Of a stretch of DNA of 39,190 bases, positions 9,074 through 17,424 are shown piece after piece (the first letter of the stretch is position 1; each line of letters starts with the position of its first letter). The position numbers and the translations under genes were made by a program. Under the pieces are notes generated by a model that saw nothing but the letters and a program-made list of their open reading frames with translations, was not told the origin of the DNA and did no database searches. This stretch comes from Sinimarinibacterium flocculans (GTDB lineage Bacteria; Pseudomonadota; Gammaproteobacteria; Nevskiales; Nevskiaceae). Location of the stretch: positions 1-39,190 of the forward strand of contig NZ_QICN01000016.1 in NCBI RefSeq assembly GCF_003201205.1, in the 5' to 3' direction.

Positions 9074-9751
9074 TCACGGAGCCGCCCTTCGAAGCTCCGG
9101 GCCGGGATCGCCTTCCCGCGACTCCAGCAGGTGGCGGATGTTGCGGAGGGCCTTGTACGGCCCTTGCACCGACAGCGCATTCATCAGCCAGTCCGGCACC
9201 GGGCCGCCGGGGTCGGCGTGAATCTCGGTGGTGATGTGGACGCCGGCTGCGTCACCGCGCTCGATGGTCCAGACGCCGTCGGCGTGCGTCACGCGCACGC
9301 GCCCCGCGATTTCCGGCAGCACGCCGTCCATCACGCTGGCGCGAATCTGCGCGCGCGATCGATCGGCATCGACGGACCAGATCCGCCGCAGCACCATGTC
9401 GCGGTCGCTGACCGGCCACGGCAGGTCGTTGTGGATGTAGGCCACGTCCTCGGTCTCGGATACCCGGCGAACGATGGATGCCTCGGCGCACAGCTCGTCC
9501 CAGCGTGGTCGCTGGCTGGCGTCCAGCAGCAGCGCAACCGCGTCCTCGAACGCCGCATCGACCGCGACTTCGGCCTTCACGGCCCGAACGCTGGAGCCCT
9601 CGACCGCGCGGCTGTAGACGTGAATGCCGTCCTCGCTCTTTTCCGGACGCCAGCCTCCGGTGTCACCTTCGCCGCAGGCGCACATCGAAGCCAGCAGCGC
9701 GCTCAGCGCGGCGCAGGCTCGGAACAGGCGTTGTCGAAAGCCGGTCGCCAT
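9074..9751 (-). CDS. Exported START-domain (lipid-binding fold) protein
   Basis: A 225-residue protein. Residues 1 to about 26 form a signal peptide (basic start, hydrophobic ALSALLASMCAC); no proper lipobox is visible. The remainder matches the START/SRPBCC helix-grip fold: WRPEKSEDGIHVYSR, the DAVALLLDASQRPRWDELC helix, DLPWPVSDRDMVLRR, and a long C-terminal helix ending LRNIRHLLESRE. START proteins bind sterols, phospholipids or other hydrophobic ligands in a deep pocket. Bacterial secreted versions exist but most have unknown ligands. The gene starts only 6 bp after the TonB-dependent receptor's stop, so they are very likely co-transcribed. That suggests the protein receives a hydrophobic cargo in the periplasm (inference). 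Confidence 0.85.
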   Translation of the reverse strand: MATGFRQRLFRACAALSALLASMCACGEGDTGGWRPEKSEDGIHVYSRAVEGSSVRAVKAEVAVDAAFEDAVALLLDASQRPRWDELCAEASIVRRVSETEDVAYIHNDLPWPVSDRDMVLRRIWSVDADRSRAQIRASVMDGVLPEIAGRVRVTHADGVWTIERGDAAGVHITTEIHADPGGPVPDWLMNALSVQGPYKALRNIRHLLESREGDPGPELRRAAP

Positions 9752-9757
9752 GCGGGG

Positions 9758-12487
9758 TCAGAAGCGATAACCGAGTTCGATCTCGTAGGTCGCATCCAGG
9801 TAGGCGCCGCCGAAATGAGTGCCACGGAAGCCGGGCGAGTCCTGTGCGGCGGCCAGCGACTGCCGACCCGTCACGTTGTCGCCGAACAGCGTCACGTGCC
9901 AGGTGTCGTCATGTGACTTGATACCGAGCTGCACGCCGTAGGTGGTGCCGGCGACGCGGACGTCGATCGGATCGAGATCGGTCGCCAGCGCGACCTCGGA
10001 GGTGTAACTCGCGGTCACGCCGATCCGCGTGAGAAACGGCCAGTTGAACGGCGCGCCCTCCCAGCCGGCGGTAAAGGTCGCCTTGACATCGGGCACCAGC
10101 CGCAGGCGTCTGCCGGTCAGATCGCAAGGTGGTGGGCGGGTGTCCTCGGCGGTACAAGCAGCCCGGTTGAACTCGGAATACTCCGCATGCGTCAGCGCGC
10201 CGTTGAGTCCCAGCAGGATGCCATACGGCGTCATCAGCATGCCCTCGTATTCGAGGCCATAGATCTCCGCCGAGGCCGCGTTCTCGACGACATAGGCCAC
10301 GCCGTTGAACGTCGACACCTAAAGGTCTTCGAAGTCGGTGTAGAACAGCGAGGCGTTCAGACGTGCCGCGCCGCCCAGCCATTCCGATTTGGCGCCGAGC
10401 TCCCAGGTGAGCGCCTCTTCGTCCTCGAACTCCAGGCCGATGTCGTTCACCGGCTGTCCGGTGAAGCCGCCCGACTTGTAGCCCTGTGCGACGGTGAAGT
10501 AGGCCATCGCGGCATCGTCGAAGTCGTACTGCAGCGAAAGTTTCGGAATCAAGTTGAACGTCTTGCGTTCGCGCTGCGCCTCGAACTGGGTTGCGCCGGT
10601 GATGATGAACGGGAAGATCAGGGACCCCAGCGGGCTCGGCCCCAAGCAGTAGTTGCCCAGCGGCGGCAGCGCCCCGAGCACCGACAGATCGATCGGCAGC
10701 AACTGTTCGCAGGCGTCGCCCGTGATGACGGCATTGCCTTCGACACCGGTGCGGTTGTTGAGCAAGCGGTGCGAGACGTCGAGCGACTTGACTTCGTAGT
10801 TCAGTCTGCCGCCGACGGTTGCCGACCAGCGATCGCTGAAATGCCAGGTAGCCTGACCGAAGAGCGCCACGCTGTCGGTCAGCTGATCGAAGCGCGTGAA
10901 CTCGGTTTCGACCGGTGTCGGTCCGCCTTCCAGCGTTTGCCGCGCCTGGATCAGCTCGCCGGCCAGGCGCCCACTCACGGCGTCGTTGAGCGCGAGGTCC
11001 TGGCAGCTCTGCGGGTCCGGTGTCTGCAGGCACAGGATGCGCTCCAGCTCGCCGGTGACCTGCAGCAGTTCGGTCAGCATCAGGAACTCGCGGATGTAGT
11101 AGTCGGCCTGCAGGTCCGAGCGCATGTAGAACAGGCCGCCGACGAACTCGAACTCGCCGGGCGGTGAGGTGATGCGCAGTTCCTGGCTGTACTGTTGGAG
11201 CGCCTCGTCGTTGTCGAGAATCAGGAAGGGGATCGGCGAGAAATCGGCATCCATCCGGACCTTTTCGTCCAGCCACGTGTAGTTGGTGATGCTGGTGAGA
11301 ACGTAGTCGCCGTCCAGGGTCCAGTCCGCCTTGAGCGTCGCGTCATAGGCGTCCCGGGCGACGCGGCCCTGGCTGTTCTTCGCGGTCAGTTCGTCGAAGG
11401 GATCGGCCGAGGTGCGGGGATCGAACACCTGCATCGCCGCCAGATGACGGTCGCGAGCGCGGATCAGCTGGCTGCCTTCCCCGTGCTGTCTGATGATGCC
11501 CGCGTTCAGGATCAGGTCGACACTGAGCGCGTCGGTCGCTTCCCAGAGGAAGCGCAGGCGTCCGGCCTGCGTGTCGTGGTTCTCCTCGTCGATGCCGATG
11601 GTCGTGTTGTACACGCTGCCGTCACGCGTCTCGCTCAGCACCGCGGCACGCCACGTCAGCGTCTCGGTGATCGGTCCGGTGGCCGTGAGGCGGACTCGCT
11701 GCTGATCGAGATCGCCCAGCAGCACATCGCCCTTGAAGCCGAACTCCGACTCCGGCATCGCGGTGCGAAAGTGGATGGCGCCGGCAGACGCGTTCTTGCC
11801 GAACAGCGTGCCCTGCGGGCCGCGCAGGACTTCGATGCCGGCAAGGTCGAGGGTCGCCTGATTGATGTACGACGCACGGCCGTAGTAGACATCATCGATC
11901 AGGATCGCGACCGACTGTTCGAAACCGCGGTTGTAGCTGGACCCCAGGCCACGCATGTAGATGCTGGGGAATGACGTCGTCGCGAACACGTCGAGGTTGG
12001 GGACATAGGTCGCGACCTCGTTCATGTCGCCCATGTTCTTGTCGACGATGTCGTCGCCGCTGATCGCGGTCACCGACAGCGGCACGGACTGGATGTTCTC
12101 CTCGCGCTTCTGCGCGGTGACGACGATCTCCTCGAGGGTGGCACGGCGCGGTGGTGCTGGAACTTCCGGCTGTTGCACGGCAGTGGGCACCGGAATGACA
12201 TCGAGCAGGACTTCGTCCTTTGGTGCGGCGTTCGCGGTTTGGCCTGCTGAAGGTTCGGATGCGCGATCCCGAACGGCCTGTTCGTTCTTGCGGGGCGGCT
12301 CGTCCTGCGATGGGGGCTCGCCGAGCAGGCTGTCGAGATCGGAATCCCAGTCCGCCTGATCCTGCGCGTGTGCCGGCATTGCAGCGATGAGCGCACCTGC
12401 GAACAGGAGCCGGGCGGCGGCGCGCGCGAGCTGCGTGGATGCATCCGGGTCGGGTGCCGCGGCCGGCACGCGTGAAGACGGCAGCAT
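9758..12487 (-). pseudogene. TonB-dependent outer-membrane receptor, interrupted by in-frame TAG
   Basis: The start ATG 12487 is preceded by GGGGAGAG at good spacing. It has an export signal ending AAMPAHAQ, then a Pro/acidic spacer. The plug domain follows, with the family hallmark EEIVVTAQKREENIQSVP, then plug motifs (YMRGLGSS, LRGPQGTLFGKNASAGAI) and beta-barrel strands. Codon 723 is TAG (10321-10319). Translation in the same frame continues without further stops for 186 residues, through VSTFNG and later strands to the C-terminal aromatic residue of YELGYRF, the outer-membrane insertion signal. Members of this SusC-unlike 'Sphingomonas/marine' receptor group typically have Gln at this place, so a CAG-to-TAG transition is the simplest account. 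The next codon, GTG, could allow reinitiation of the last barrel segment. The cargo is unknown; context suggests a hydrophobic compound. Confidence 0.88.
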
Positions 12488-12610
12488 GTGCTCTCCCCCT
12501 GCTGTGTTCTGAATGGCCTGTGGCTGCGACAGCAGAGACCCGCTCCGCTGCGGGCCTCGCACAGGGCTCTGCTCAGCGCTGAACGTGCGTGCGTTCGGCG
12601 GCGTTTCTGC

Positions 12611-13261
12611 TCATCCGGATTCCTGCGGCGACCGGCCGTGAACGTCGCGGACCGTCGGCGATTTTTCGACAGACCTGAAATCCGGGGCCGTGCCGAGCAG
12701 CAGGTCGCCGAGGCCCGTCGACACGCCCCACCACAGGGTCTCGTTGCGGTAGTGATGCAGGCGATGCATGCGCTGGCGTCGGCGGTAGTACTCGACCGGC
12801 GGGGCCCACGTGGTGTGGCCGATGAAATGGCAGAACTCGTAGTGCAGCGACAAGGCGAAGAACATCGCCAGGGCGCCGGTTGCCAGCTCCACGGTCGGGA
12901 GCAGTCCGTACGCCAGCACGAACAACAAGGGCACCACCACCGGAAACACTTCCTTGTTGATCGTGATGTCGCGCAGGTCCGCCGGATCGGCGTGATGGGC
13001 GCGATGCGTGCGTCCCACCTTGAGATCGAAGGTTCTGCCGAACAGCCGGAACGGCTTCATGTGCAGCAGGTACGCGTGGATCAGCCACTCCAGCACCGGC
13101 CAGAAGGCCAGGATGCTCAGCGGTGCGATCAGGTGCGCGGGACGCCAGTTGCCTTGCGCGAACCGCCATCCGATTAGGCCGACGACGAGCGTCGTCAGAA
13201 TCTTCGGACTCGTGTACCGGTAGAACGCGCGGACGAACTCGCCGGCGGTCGTCGGGTTCAT
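12611..13261 (-). CDS. Fatty-acid-hydroxylase/sterol-desaturase superfamily membrane protein
   Basis: A 216-residue integral membrane di-iron enzyme candidate. The histidine clusters are complete: HAYLLH (62-67), HRAHH (86-90), HYEFCH with a further His at 149 (140-149) and HRLHH (166-170). This is the eight-or-more-His arrangement that binds two irons in fatty-acid hydroxylases, sterol C-4/C-5 oxidases and carotenoid hydroxylases. About four hydrophobic spans separate them. The first cluster has the HxxxxH spacing and the order resembles small bacterial fatty-acid/carotenoid hydroxylases, but the substrate cannot be read off. ATG 13261 is 58 bp after the regulator's stop, and the stop is 123 bp before the TonB receptor start. 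All three are co-oriented, consistent with one operon. Confidence 0.85.
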   Translation of the reverse strand: MNPTTAGEFVRAFYRYTSPKILTTLVVGLIGWRFAQGNWRPAHLIAPLSILAFWPVLEWLIHAYLLHMKPFRLFGRTFDLKVGRTHRAHHADPADLRDITINKEVFPVVVPLLFVLAYGLLPTVELATGALAMFFALSLHYEFCHFIGHTTWAPPVEYYRRRQRMHRLHHYRNETLWWGVSTGLGDLLLGTAPDFRSVEKSPTVRDVHGRSPQESG

Positions 13262-13319
13262 CGGTTCGGGCGCGCGCGGCGTCCGATCAGCCGGATCGCC
13301 ATTCGCGGAAAGGCCGTGG

Positions 13320-14087
13320 TCACGGCGCACGGCGCGACTCCGGCGGACCATCCTTCGGGGCGGTCTGGGCGTGCTGCTCGTACAGATCGAGGAATTGGTA
13401 GATCGCGTTGCTGCTGCCGTCGATGTACTCGCGCGCGCACTCCATCGCGCCGCCGCGATCGCCTTGCCGCACCATGACCGCAAGTTTGCGGAAGGCGCCC
13501 AGCTTCTGCAGGTCGCGCCCCAGCATCTTCGTCAGCAGGTCCCAGATCGGCTCGTAGGTCTTGCGCAGCGAGTTGAATGCCAGGCGATAGGCAATGTTGC
13601 CGCTGCCGTCGACCAGCACTTCCCAGAACTCGAACGCGAGTCGCTGCAGCTCGGCAGGCGCGACGGCGACCACCATGGCGTCGACGATGGCGTCGAGCCG
13701 GTCGGCAGTGCTTGGACCGCCGTGGACCGCCGCGTCGCCGGCAATCTCCGGCGAGAGCACCTGGCGCATGCGCACGATGCTGCGGGCCACGTCGACCTGG
13801 ATCCGTCCCTGCCGGTCGAACAGCAGGCTCGGCAGCAGGTCGGCGCCCGCTTCGATGCGGTAGTCGAGCACGGTCGTCGTGCCGCCGTGCTTCACCTCCA
13901 CCATGCGCGCCTGCTGCAGGCGCTTGATCGCTTCGCGCACGGCATTGCGGCTCACGCCCAGCATTTCCGAGAGCAGGCGTTCGGACGGCAGTTCCTCGCC
14001 GGCCTTCAGCTCCCGGCTGACGATGCGGTTGCACAGCTGCTCGAACACTTCGTCCGACACCGACCGCTTGCTGATCGCCTGAAACAT
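13320..14087 (-). CDS. GntR-family (FadR/FCD-type) transcriptional regulator
   Basis: A 255-residue regulator from ATG 14087, chosen because GGAGG stands 5 nt upstream; an ATG 24 bp earlier lacks one. Residues about 10-75 are a GntR winged helix (DEVFEQLCNRIVSRELKAGEELPSERLL in outline, followed by GVSRNAVREAIKRLQQ, the recognition helix). The remainder is all-helical, as in the FadR/FCD effector domain that senses acyl-CoAs or small acids. Full FCD metal-ligand histidines are not evident, which leans towards FadR-like acyl ligands (inference). It heads the minus-strand hydroxylase/receptor/START genes and faces the plus-strand desaturase. The intergenic region carries FadR-like inverted repeats on both sides, so it probably controls both directions and itself. 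Confidence 0.88.
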   Translation of the reverse strand: MFQAISKRSVSDEVFEQLCNRIVSRELKAGEELPSERLLSEMLGVSRNAVREAIKRLQQARMVEVKHGGTTTVLDYRIEAGADLLPSLLFDRQGRIQVDVARSIVRMRQVLSPEIAGDAAVHGGPSTADRLDAIVDAMVVAVAPAELQRLAFEFWEVLVDGSGNIAYRLAFNSLRKTYEPIWDLLTKMLGRDLQKLGAFRKLAVMVRQGDRGGAMECAREYIDGSSNAIYQFLDLYEQHAQTAPKDGPPESRRAP

Positions 14088-14115
14088 CGCGTCCTCCGAA
14101 ACAGTGAACATATCC

Positions 14116-14132
14116 TACCAGTCAACCAGGTA
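14116..14132 (-). promoter_or_regulatory. Putative GntR-regulator operator (autoregulatory side)
   Basis: TACCAGTCAACCAGGTA, an imperfect inverted repeat 29 bp upstream of the regulator ATG. Its minus-strand reading contains GACTGGTAGGA, an 11-base string also present in the perfect operator at 14318-14334. This suggests the same protein binds both. Found by eye; binding is inferred. Confidence 0.5.
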
Positions 14133-14276
14133 AGACAACAAGCCGACTCACTCGCCGAGAGCCGTGATCCGATGACAGCTCCGTTATCCCAATCAATGTT
14201 TAACGACAAGCAATTGTTAATAATGGAATTACGTCGGTATCGCCGATGCGCCCGTTCGCCAGATCAATCATCGAAG

Positions 14277-14288
14277 GAGAGCGCTCTC
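14277..14288. promoter_or_regulatory. Perfect 12-bp palindrome upstream of the desaturase promoter
   Basis: GAGAGCGCTCTC ends 5 bp before the -35 hexamer at 14294. Position and symmetry suit an activator site, but no factor can be named. Confidence 0.35.
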
Positions 14289-14293
14289 AGGGA

Positions 14294-14321
14294 TTGACAC
14301 CACCAGCTTCCTCGATAGACT
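14294..14321 (+). promoter_or_regulatory. Sigma-70-like promoter of the plus-strand desaturase operon
   Basis: A consensus -35 TTGACA (14294-14299), a 16-bp spacer and TAGACT (14316-14321, four of six matches). The -10 is overlapped by the inverted repeat at 14318-14334, a classical arrangement for repression. Confidence 0.6.
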
Positions 14322-14334
14322 GGTAGGACCAGTC
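14318..14334 (+). promoter_or_regulatory. FadR-like operator overlapping the -10
   Basis: GACTGGTAGGACCAGTC is a perfect 7-bp inverted repeat with a 3-bp centre. Its core, CTGGT-N2-GACCAG, resembles the known E. coli FadR recognition sequence. It lies across the end of the -10 box and the likely start site. The adjacent GntR/FadR-like gene is the obvious candidate binder (inference). Confidence 0.65.
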
Positions 14335-14377
14335 ACGGCGCCCGGATCGGCGCCGGACAGCGGAAGAGCCAACGTCC

Positions 14378-15265
14378 ATGGAAAACCTCGGCAACGACAA
14401 GCTGGTGCTCTACGCCATCCCGCTCTTCCTGTTCATGGTGGGACTGGAGGCCTGGATCTCCACGCGCAGGCAGCGCGGCTGGTACCAGCGTGAAGATGCA
14501 TTTGCATCGCTGTCGATGGGGGTGGGCAACGTCGTCATCAGCGGCGCCCTGAAAGCCTTCTGGCTCGGTCTTTTCGTCTGGCTGTACCAGTACCGCGTGT
14601 TCGACCTCGACCTGCACTCGGCCTGGGTCTGGATCGGCGGTCTGTTCCTGCAGGACTTCTGCTTCTACTGGTACCACCGTTCCAGCCACCGCATCCGCCT
14701 GCTGTGGGCCGCGCACGAGAATCATCATTCCAGCAGGTTCTTCAACTTCACCACGGCACTGCGGCAGTCGTGGACCACGCCGCTGTACAGCGCGTCGTTC
14801 TTCCTGCCGATGGCGCTGCTGGGCTTTCACCCGCTGATGATCCTGACGTATCAGGCGATCAGCCTGATCTACCAGTTCTTCCTGCACACCGAGAGCGTCG
14901 ACCGTCTCGGCCCGATCGAGTGGGCGATGAACACGCCTTCGCATCACCGCGTGCATCACGGCCGCAATCCCGAGTACATCGACTGCAACTACGCCGGCAT
15001 CTTCATCATCTGGGACCGCCTGTTCGGCAGCTTCGTACCGGAGAAGGCGCGCGTCGACTTCGGCCTGGTCGGCGAACACCCCGGCTACAACCCGCTGCAC
15101 ATCGCCGTTCACCATTTCGTTCTTATTGCCCGCGATCTGCGTCAGGCGCGCAGTTCCGGCGACGTGCTGGGCATCCTGTTCCGCGGGCCCGAATGGTGGA
15201 AGGCGCGCCAGCTGGCCGGCCCGCTGCCGGCCGCCGCTGCGAATCCGCCGGTGGGCCCGGTGTGA
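14378..15265 (+). CDS. Sterol-desaturase-family membrane hydroxylase
   Basis: A 295-residue polytopic protein with the di-iron histidine motifs HRSSH (100-104), HENHH (113-117) and HHRVHH (189-194). Further histidines near 239-246 lie in an amphipathic C-terminal part. The overall layout, including RLGPIEWAMNTPSHHRVHH, resembles the bacterial relatives of alkylglycerol monooxygenase and C-5 sterol desaturase, which use O2 to hydroxylate or desaturate lipid chains. About four to five membrane spans occupy residues 10-175. It is a different subfamily from the hydroxylase at 12611-13261. It is transcribed from an operator-covered promoter divergent from the GntR gene. Its stop overlaps the start of the next gene (GTGA), indicating translational coupling. 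The substrate is unknown. Confidence 0.9.
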   Translation: MENLGNDKLVLYAIPLFLFMVGLEAWISTRRQRGWYQREDAFASLSMGVGNVVISGALKAFWLGLFVWLYQYRVFDLDLHSAWVWIGGLFLQDFCFYWYHRSSHRIRLLWAAHENHHSSRFFNFTTALRQSWTTPLYSASFFLPMALLGFHPLMILTYQAISLIYQFFLHTESVDRLGPIEWAMNTPSHHRVHHGRNPEYIDCNYAGIFIIWDRLFGSFVPEKARVDFGLVGEHPGYNPLHIAVHHFVLIARDLRQARSSGDVLGILFRGPEWWKARQLAGPLPAAAANPPVGPV

Positions 15266-15852
15266 GCGCTGGCAGTCTGGTTGCCGCCTCGGATGCCGGA
15301 CTCGCCGTGGTGGCGATCTGGGTCGGCGTTCGGTTCGCGCAGACTGATCTGCCTCGGCCGCAACGCATGCTCGCCGCTGGCGGTGCGCTGCTGATTGCCG
15401 CGGCTGCTGCCGTCGGATGCCTGCGATTCGCCGGACTCGACGAGCTGCGCGAGCTGCACGTGGCGCTGTCGAACCAGGGCGCCATCATCGGCCTGCCGGC
15501 GATGCTCGTTGCCGTCTCGTGGAGCTGGCTCGACGGACAACTGCCCGGCGCTGCGTTGACCGCCGCTGTCGCGATCCTGCTGACCGGTCTGGCGTGGGCT
15601 CAGCTGCGCCCGGTCGCAGGCGCGGTGTCGTTCCTGCTGGTGCTGACGAGGCTCATGGTGTCGCGCGATCGTAGCGTCGTTCCCGTGCTGATGCTGGCAA
15701 CGCTGGGCGGCCTGGCATGGCTCGCGAGCACCCGGAGCCTGGGGGCCGACGGGCGCCTGGTCCTGCTGCATGCTGCGCTCGCCGTGCTGCTGCTGCTGAC
15801 GCTGCAGGCCTTGCCGCCGGCATCGCTGCGGCGCTCGCCGGTCAAGGCCTGA
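15262..15852 (+). CDS. Polytopic membrane protein of unknown function, coupled to the desaturase
   Basis: A 196-residue protein starting at GTG 15262, which overlaps the desaturase stop by four bases. I do not recognise the family. The sequence is almost wholly hydrophobic, with about six predicted spans. Only short polar loops occur (for example RFAQTDLPRPQRM and RFAGLDELRELHVALSNQ), and the C-terminal tail is basic. There is no signal-peptide cleavage site and no cysteine or histidine motif, so it is unlikely to be a metal enzyme. Because it is translationally coupled to a di-iron lipid hydroxylase, a role as partner subunit, electron-transfer anchor or lipid transporter is possible but unproven. 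Its last 11 bases overlap the convergent NYN-domain gene. Confidence 0.65.
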   Translation: MSAGSLVAASDAGLAVVAIWVGVRFAQTDLPRPQRMLAAGGALLIAAAAAVGCLRFAGLDELRELHVALSNQGAIIGLPAMLVAVSWSWLDGQLPGAALTAAVAILLTGLAWAQLRPVAGAVSFLLVLTRLMVSRDRSVVPVLMLATLGGLAWLASTRSLGADGRLVLLHAALAVLLLLTLQALPPASLRRSPVKA

Positions 15853-16276
15853 TGAGGGGCGCGGTGACTTCCAGCCCGGGTACGCAGAGCGTGCCGTTCT
15901 CGACGAAGCCGCCGAGCAGGCGGCCGGGTTCGTCGATGAGGCGGCGATAACGCGAGCGGTGATTGCGGAAGCTGTCGCGGCTGACGACCAAGGCACCAAG
16001 GCGACGCGCCAGCCGCAGCAGCTGCCGGTCGGCAGGAATGCCCTTCGCCGTCTGCAGCGCCTGCCCCGTCTGCAGCAGCGTCGCGTAAACCCCGTGCTCC
16101 GTTTCCGGCAGCCGGTGGGGTGTGCTGGCATCGAAGATCATCTTCACGTCGTGTCCGCGCTGGCGCAGCGCTTCGGCTAGCGCGGCGGGCAGTTCGATGG
16201 ACGGAGGCCGCCCCAGCCAGTAGGCCACGTTGAGCCCGTCGATCAGCACCGGTTTCGGATCCGGAGGCAGGATCAT
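15842..16276 (-). CDS. NYN/PIN-fold (Zc3h12a-like) ribonuclease-domain protein
   Basis: A 144-residue single-domain protein from ATG 16276 (a GTG 12 bp upstream is the alternative). It begins with the acidic nuclease strand VLIDGLNVAYWLG, continues with KMIFDASTPHRLPETEHG, and has a third acidic block in LVVSRDSFRNH. The NYN and Zc3h12a-like (Regnase) families put their metal-binding aspartates at these places. An endoribonuclease acting on RNA in the cytoplasm is therefore expected; the target is unknown. It stands alone, convergent with the membrane-protein gene and divergent from the MBL hydrolase gene. No antitoxin-like partner is adjacent, so a toxin role is not favoured. Confidence 0.72.
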   Translation of the reverse strand: MILPPDPKPVLIDGLNVAYWLGRPPSIELPAALAEALRQRGHDVKMIFDASTPHRLPETEHGVYATLLQTGQALQTAKGIPADRQLLRLARRLGALVVSRDSFRNHRSRYRRLIDEPGRLLGGFVENGTLCVPGLEVTAPLIRP

Positions 16277-16368
16277 CGCGTCCCGCACCGCCCGGCGATG
16301 ACGCGGGTAAGCTTCGGCACAGAGCGGCGGCGCGCGGTCGTCGCAGGATCAGGACAGACTCCGCGGCG

Positions 16369-17409
16369 ATGAGCACCGACAGCAACGCATTGAGGTTCCC
16401 CTACGACGAGGCGCCGGTTCCCGGCGCCGTGCAGACGATTGCCGATGGCGTGCTGTGGCTGCGCATGCCGCTGCCGTTCTCGCTCGACCATATCAACGTA
16501 TGGGCGCTGCGCGACGAAGAAGGCTGGACGCTCGTGGACACCGGCATGCAGAGCCGGGCGACGGCGAAGGCCTGGGACGAGGCGTTCGCCGGACCGCTCG
16601 GCGGCCTGCCGGTCACGCGCGTGATCTGCACGCACATGCATCCGGATCACATCGGCATGGCCGGCTGGCTGACGCGAAGGTTCTCCTGCCGCCTGTGGAT
16701 CACGCGGCTCGAATACATCATCTGTCGGATGCTGGTTGCGGACACCGGGCGCGAGGCGCCGGCCGACGCGCTGGCGTTCTACCGGGCGGCGGGCTGGGAT
16801 CAGCGCGCGATCGAACACTACAAGGCCCGCTTCGGTGACTTCGGTCGCGGCATCTACGCGCTGCCGGACAGCTATCGCCGTGTGCAGCACGGCGAGGTGC
16901 TCACGATCGGCGGCCGGCAATGGCGCGCCGTCGTCGGCATGGGGCATTCGCCGGAGCATCTGTGCCTGCATTGCCCCGAGCTCGGGCTGATGATCTCCGG
17001 CGATCAGGTATTGCCGGGGATCAGTTCGAACGTCTCGGTATTTCCGACCGAGCCTGAGGCGGACCCGCTCGGCGACTGGCTGTCGTCGCTGGCAGCGGTC
17101 AAGGCGTCGATCCCCGACGACGTGCTCGTGCTGCCGGCCCACAACCTGCCGTTTCGCGGCCTGCACGCGCGGCTCGATGCGCTGATCGGTGGCCACGAGC
17201 AGTCGCTGGAGAAACTGCGTGCCGCGCTCGACGAGCCCCGTCGCGCGATCGATGTCTTCGAGGCGCTGTACCGGCGGCCGATCGACGGCGAGCTGCTGGG
17301 CCTGGCGACCGGGGAAGCGCTCGCGCATCTCAACTACCTGTGGGCCCGCGGCCAGATTGTCCGCGAGCGCGCGGCAGACGGCGTCGACCGCTATCGCACC
17401 GTCCAGTAA
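16369..17409 (+). CDS. MBL-fold metallo-hydrolase
   Basis: A 346-residue cytoplasmic protein with the metallo-beta-lactamase fold. The metal motif HMHPDH (89-94) fits HxHxDH. Later ligands appear in GMGHSPEHLCLHCPELGLMISGDQVL (about 190-215, with His and Asp) and in LPAHNLPF. The C-terminal 90 residues form a helical, winged-helix-like extension (HLNYLWARGQIVRER), typical of a subgroup often found with acyl-CoA metabolism genes. The exact hydrolase activity (thioester, lactone or glyoxalase-like) cannot be told from the sequence. No strong ribosome-binding site precedes ATG 16369. Confidence 0.85.
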   Translation: MSTDSNALRFPYDEAPVPGAVQTIADGVLWLRMPLPFSLDHINVWALRDEEGWTLVDTGMQSRATAKAWDEAFAGPLGGLPVTRVICTHMHPDHIGMAGWLTRRFSCRLWITRLEYIICRMLVADTGREAPADALAFYRAAGWDQRAIEHYKARFGDFGRGIYALPDSYRRVQHGEVLTIGGRQWRAVVGMGHSPEHLCLHCPELGLMISGDQVLPGISSNVSVFPTEPEADPLGDWLSSLAAVKASIPDDVLVLPAHNLPFRGLHARLDALIGGHEQSLEKLRAALDEPRRAIDVFEALYRRPIDGELLGLATGEALAHLNYLWARGQIVRERAADGVDRYRTVQ

Positions 17410-17424
17410 AAGAGCGGCGCAGGC

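Noticed and set aside
15842-16276. NYN-domain protein as the toxin of a toxin-antitoxin pair
   Set aside because: No small co-directional partner gene is adjacent; its neighbours are a convergent membrane protein and a divergent MBL hydrolase.
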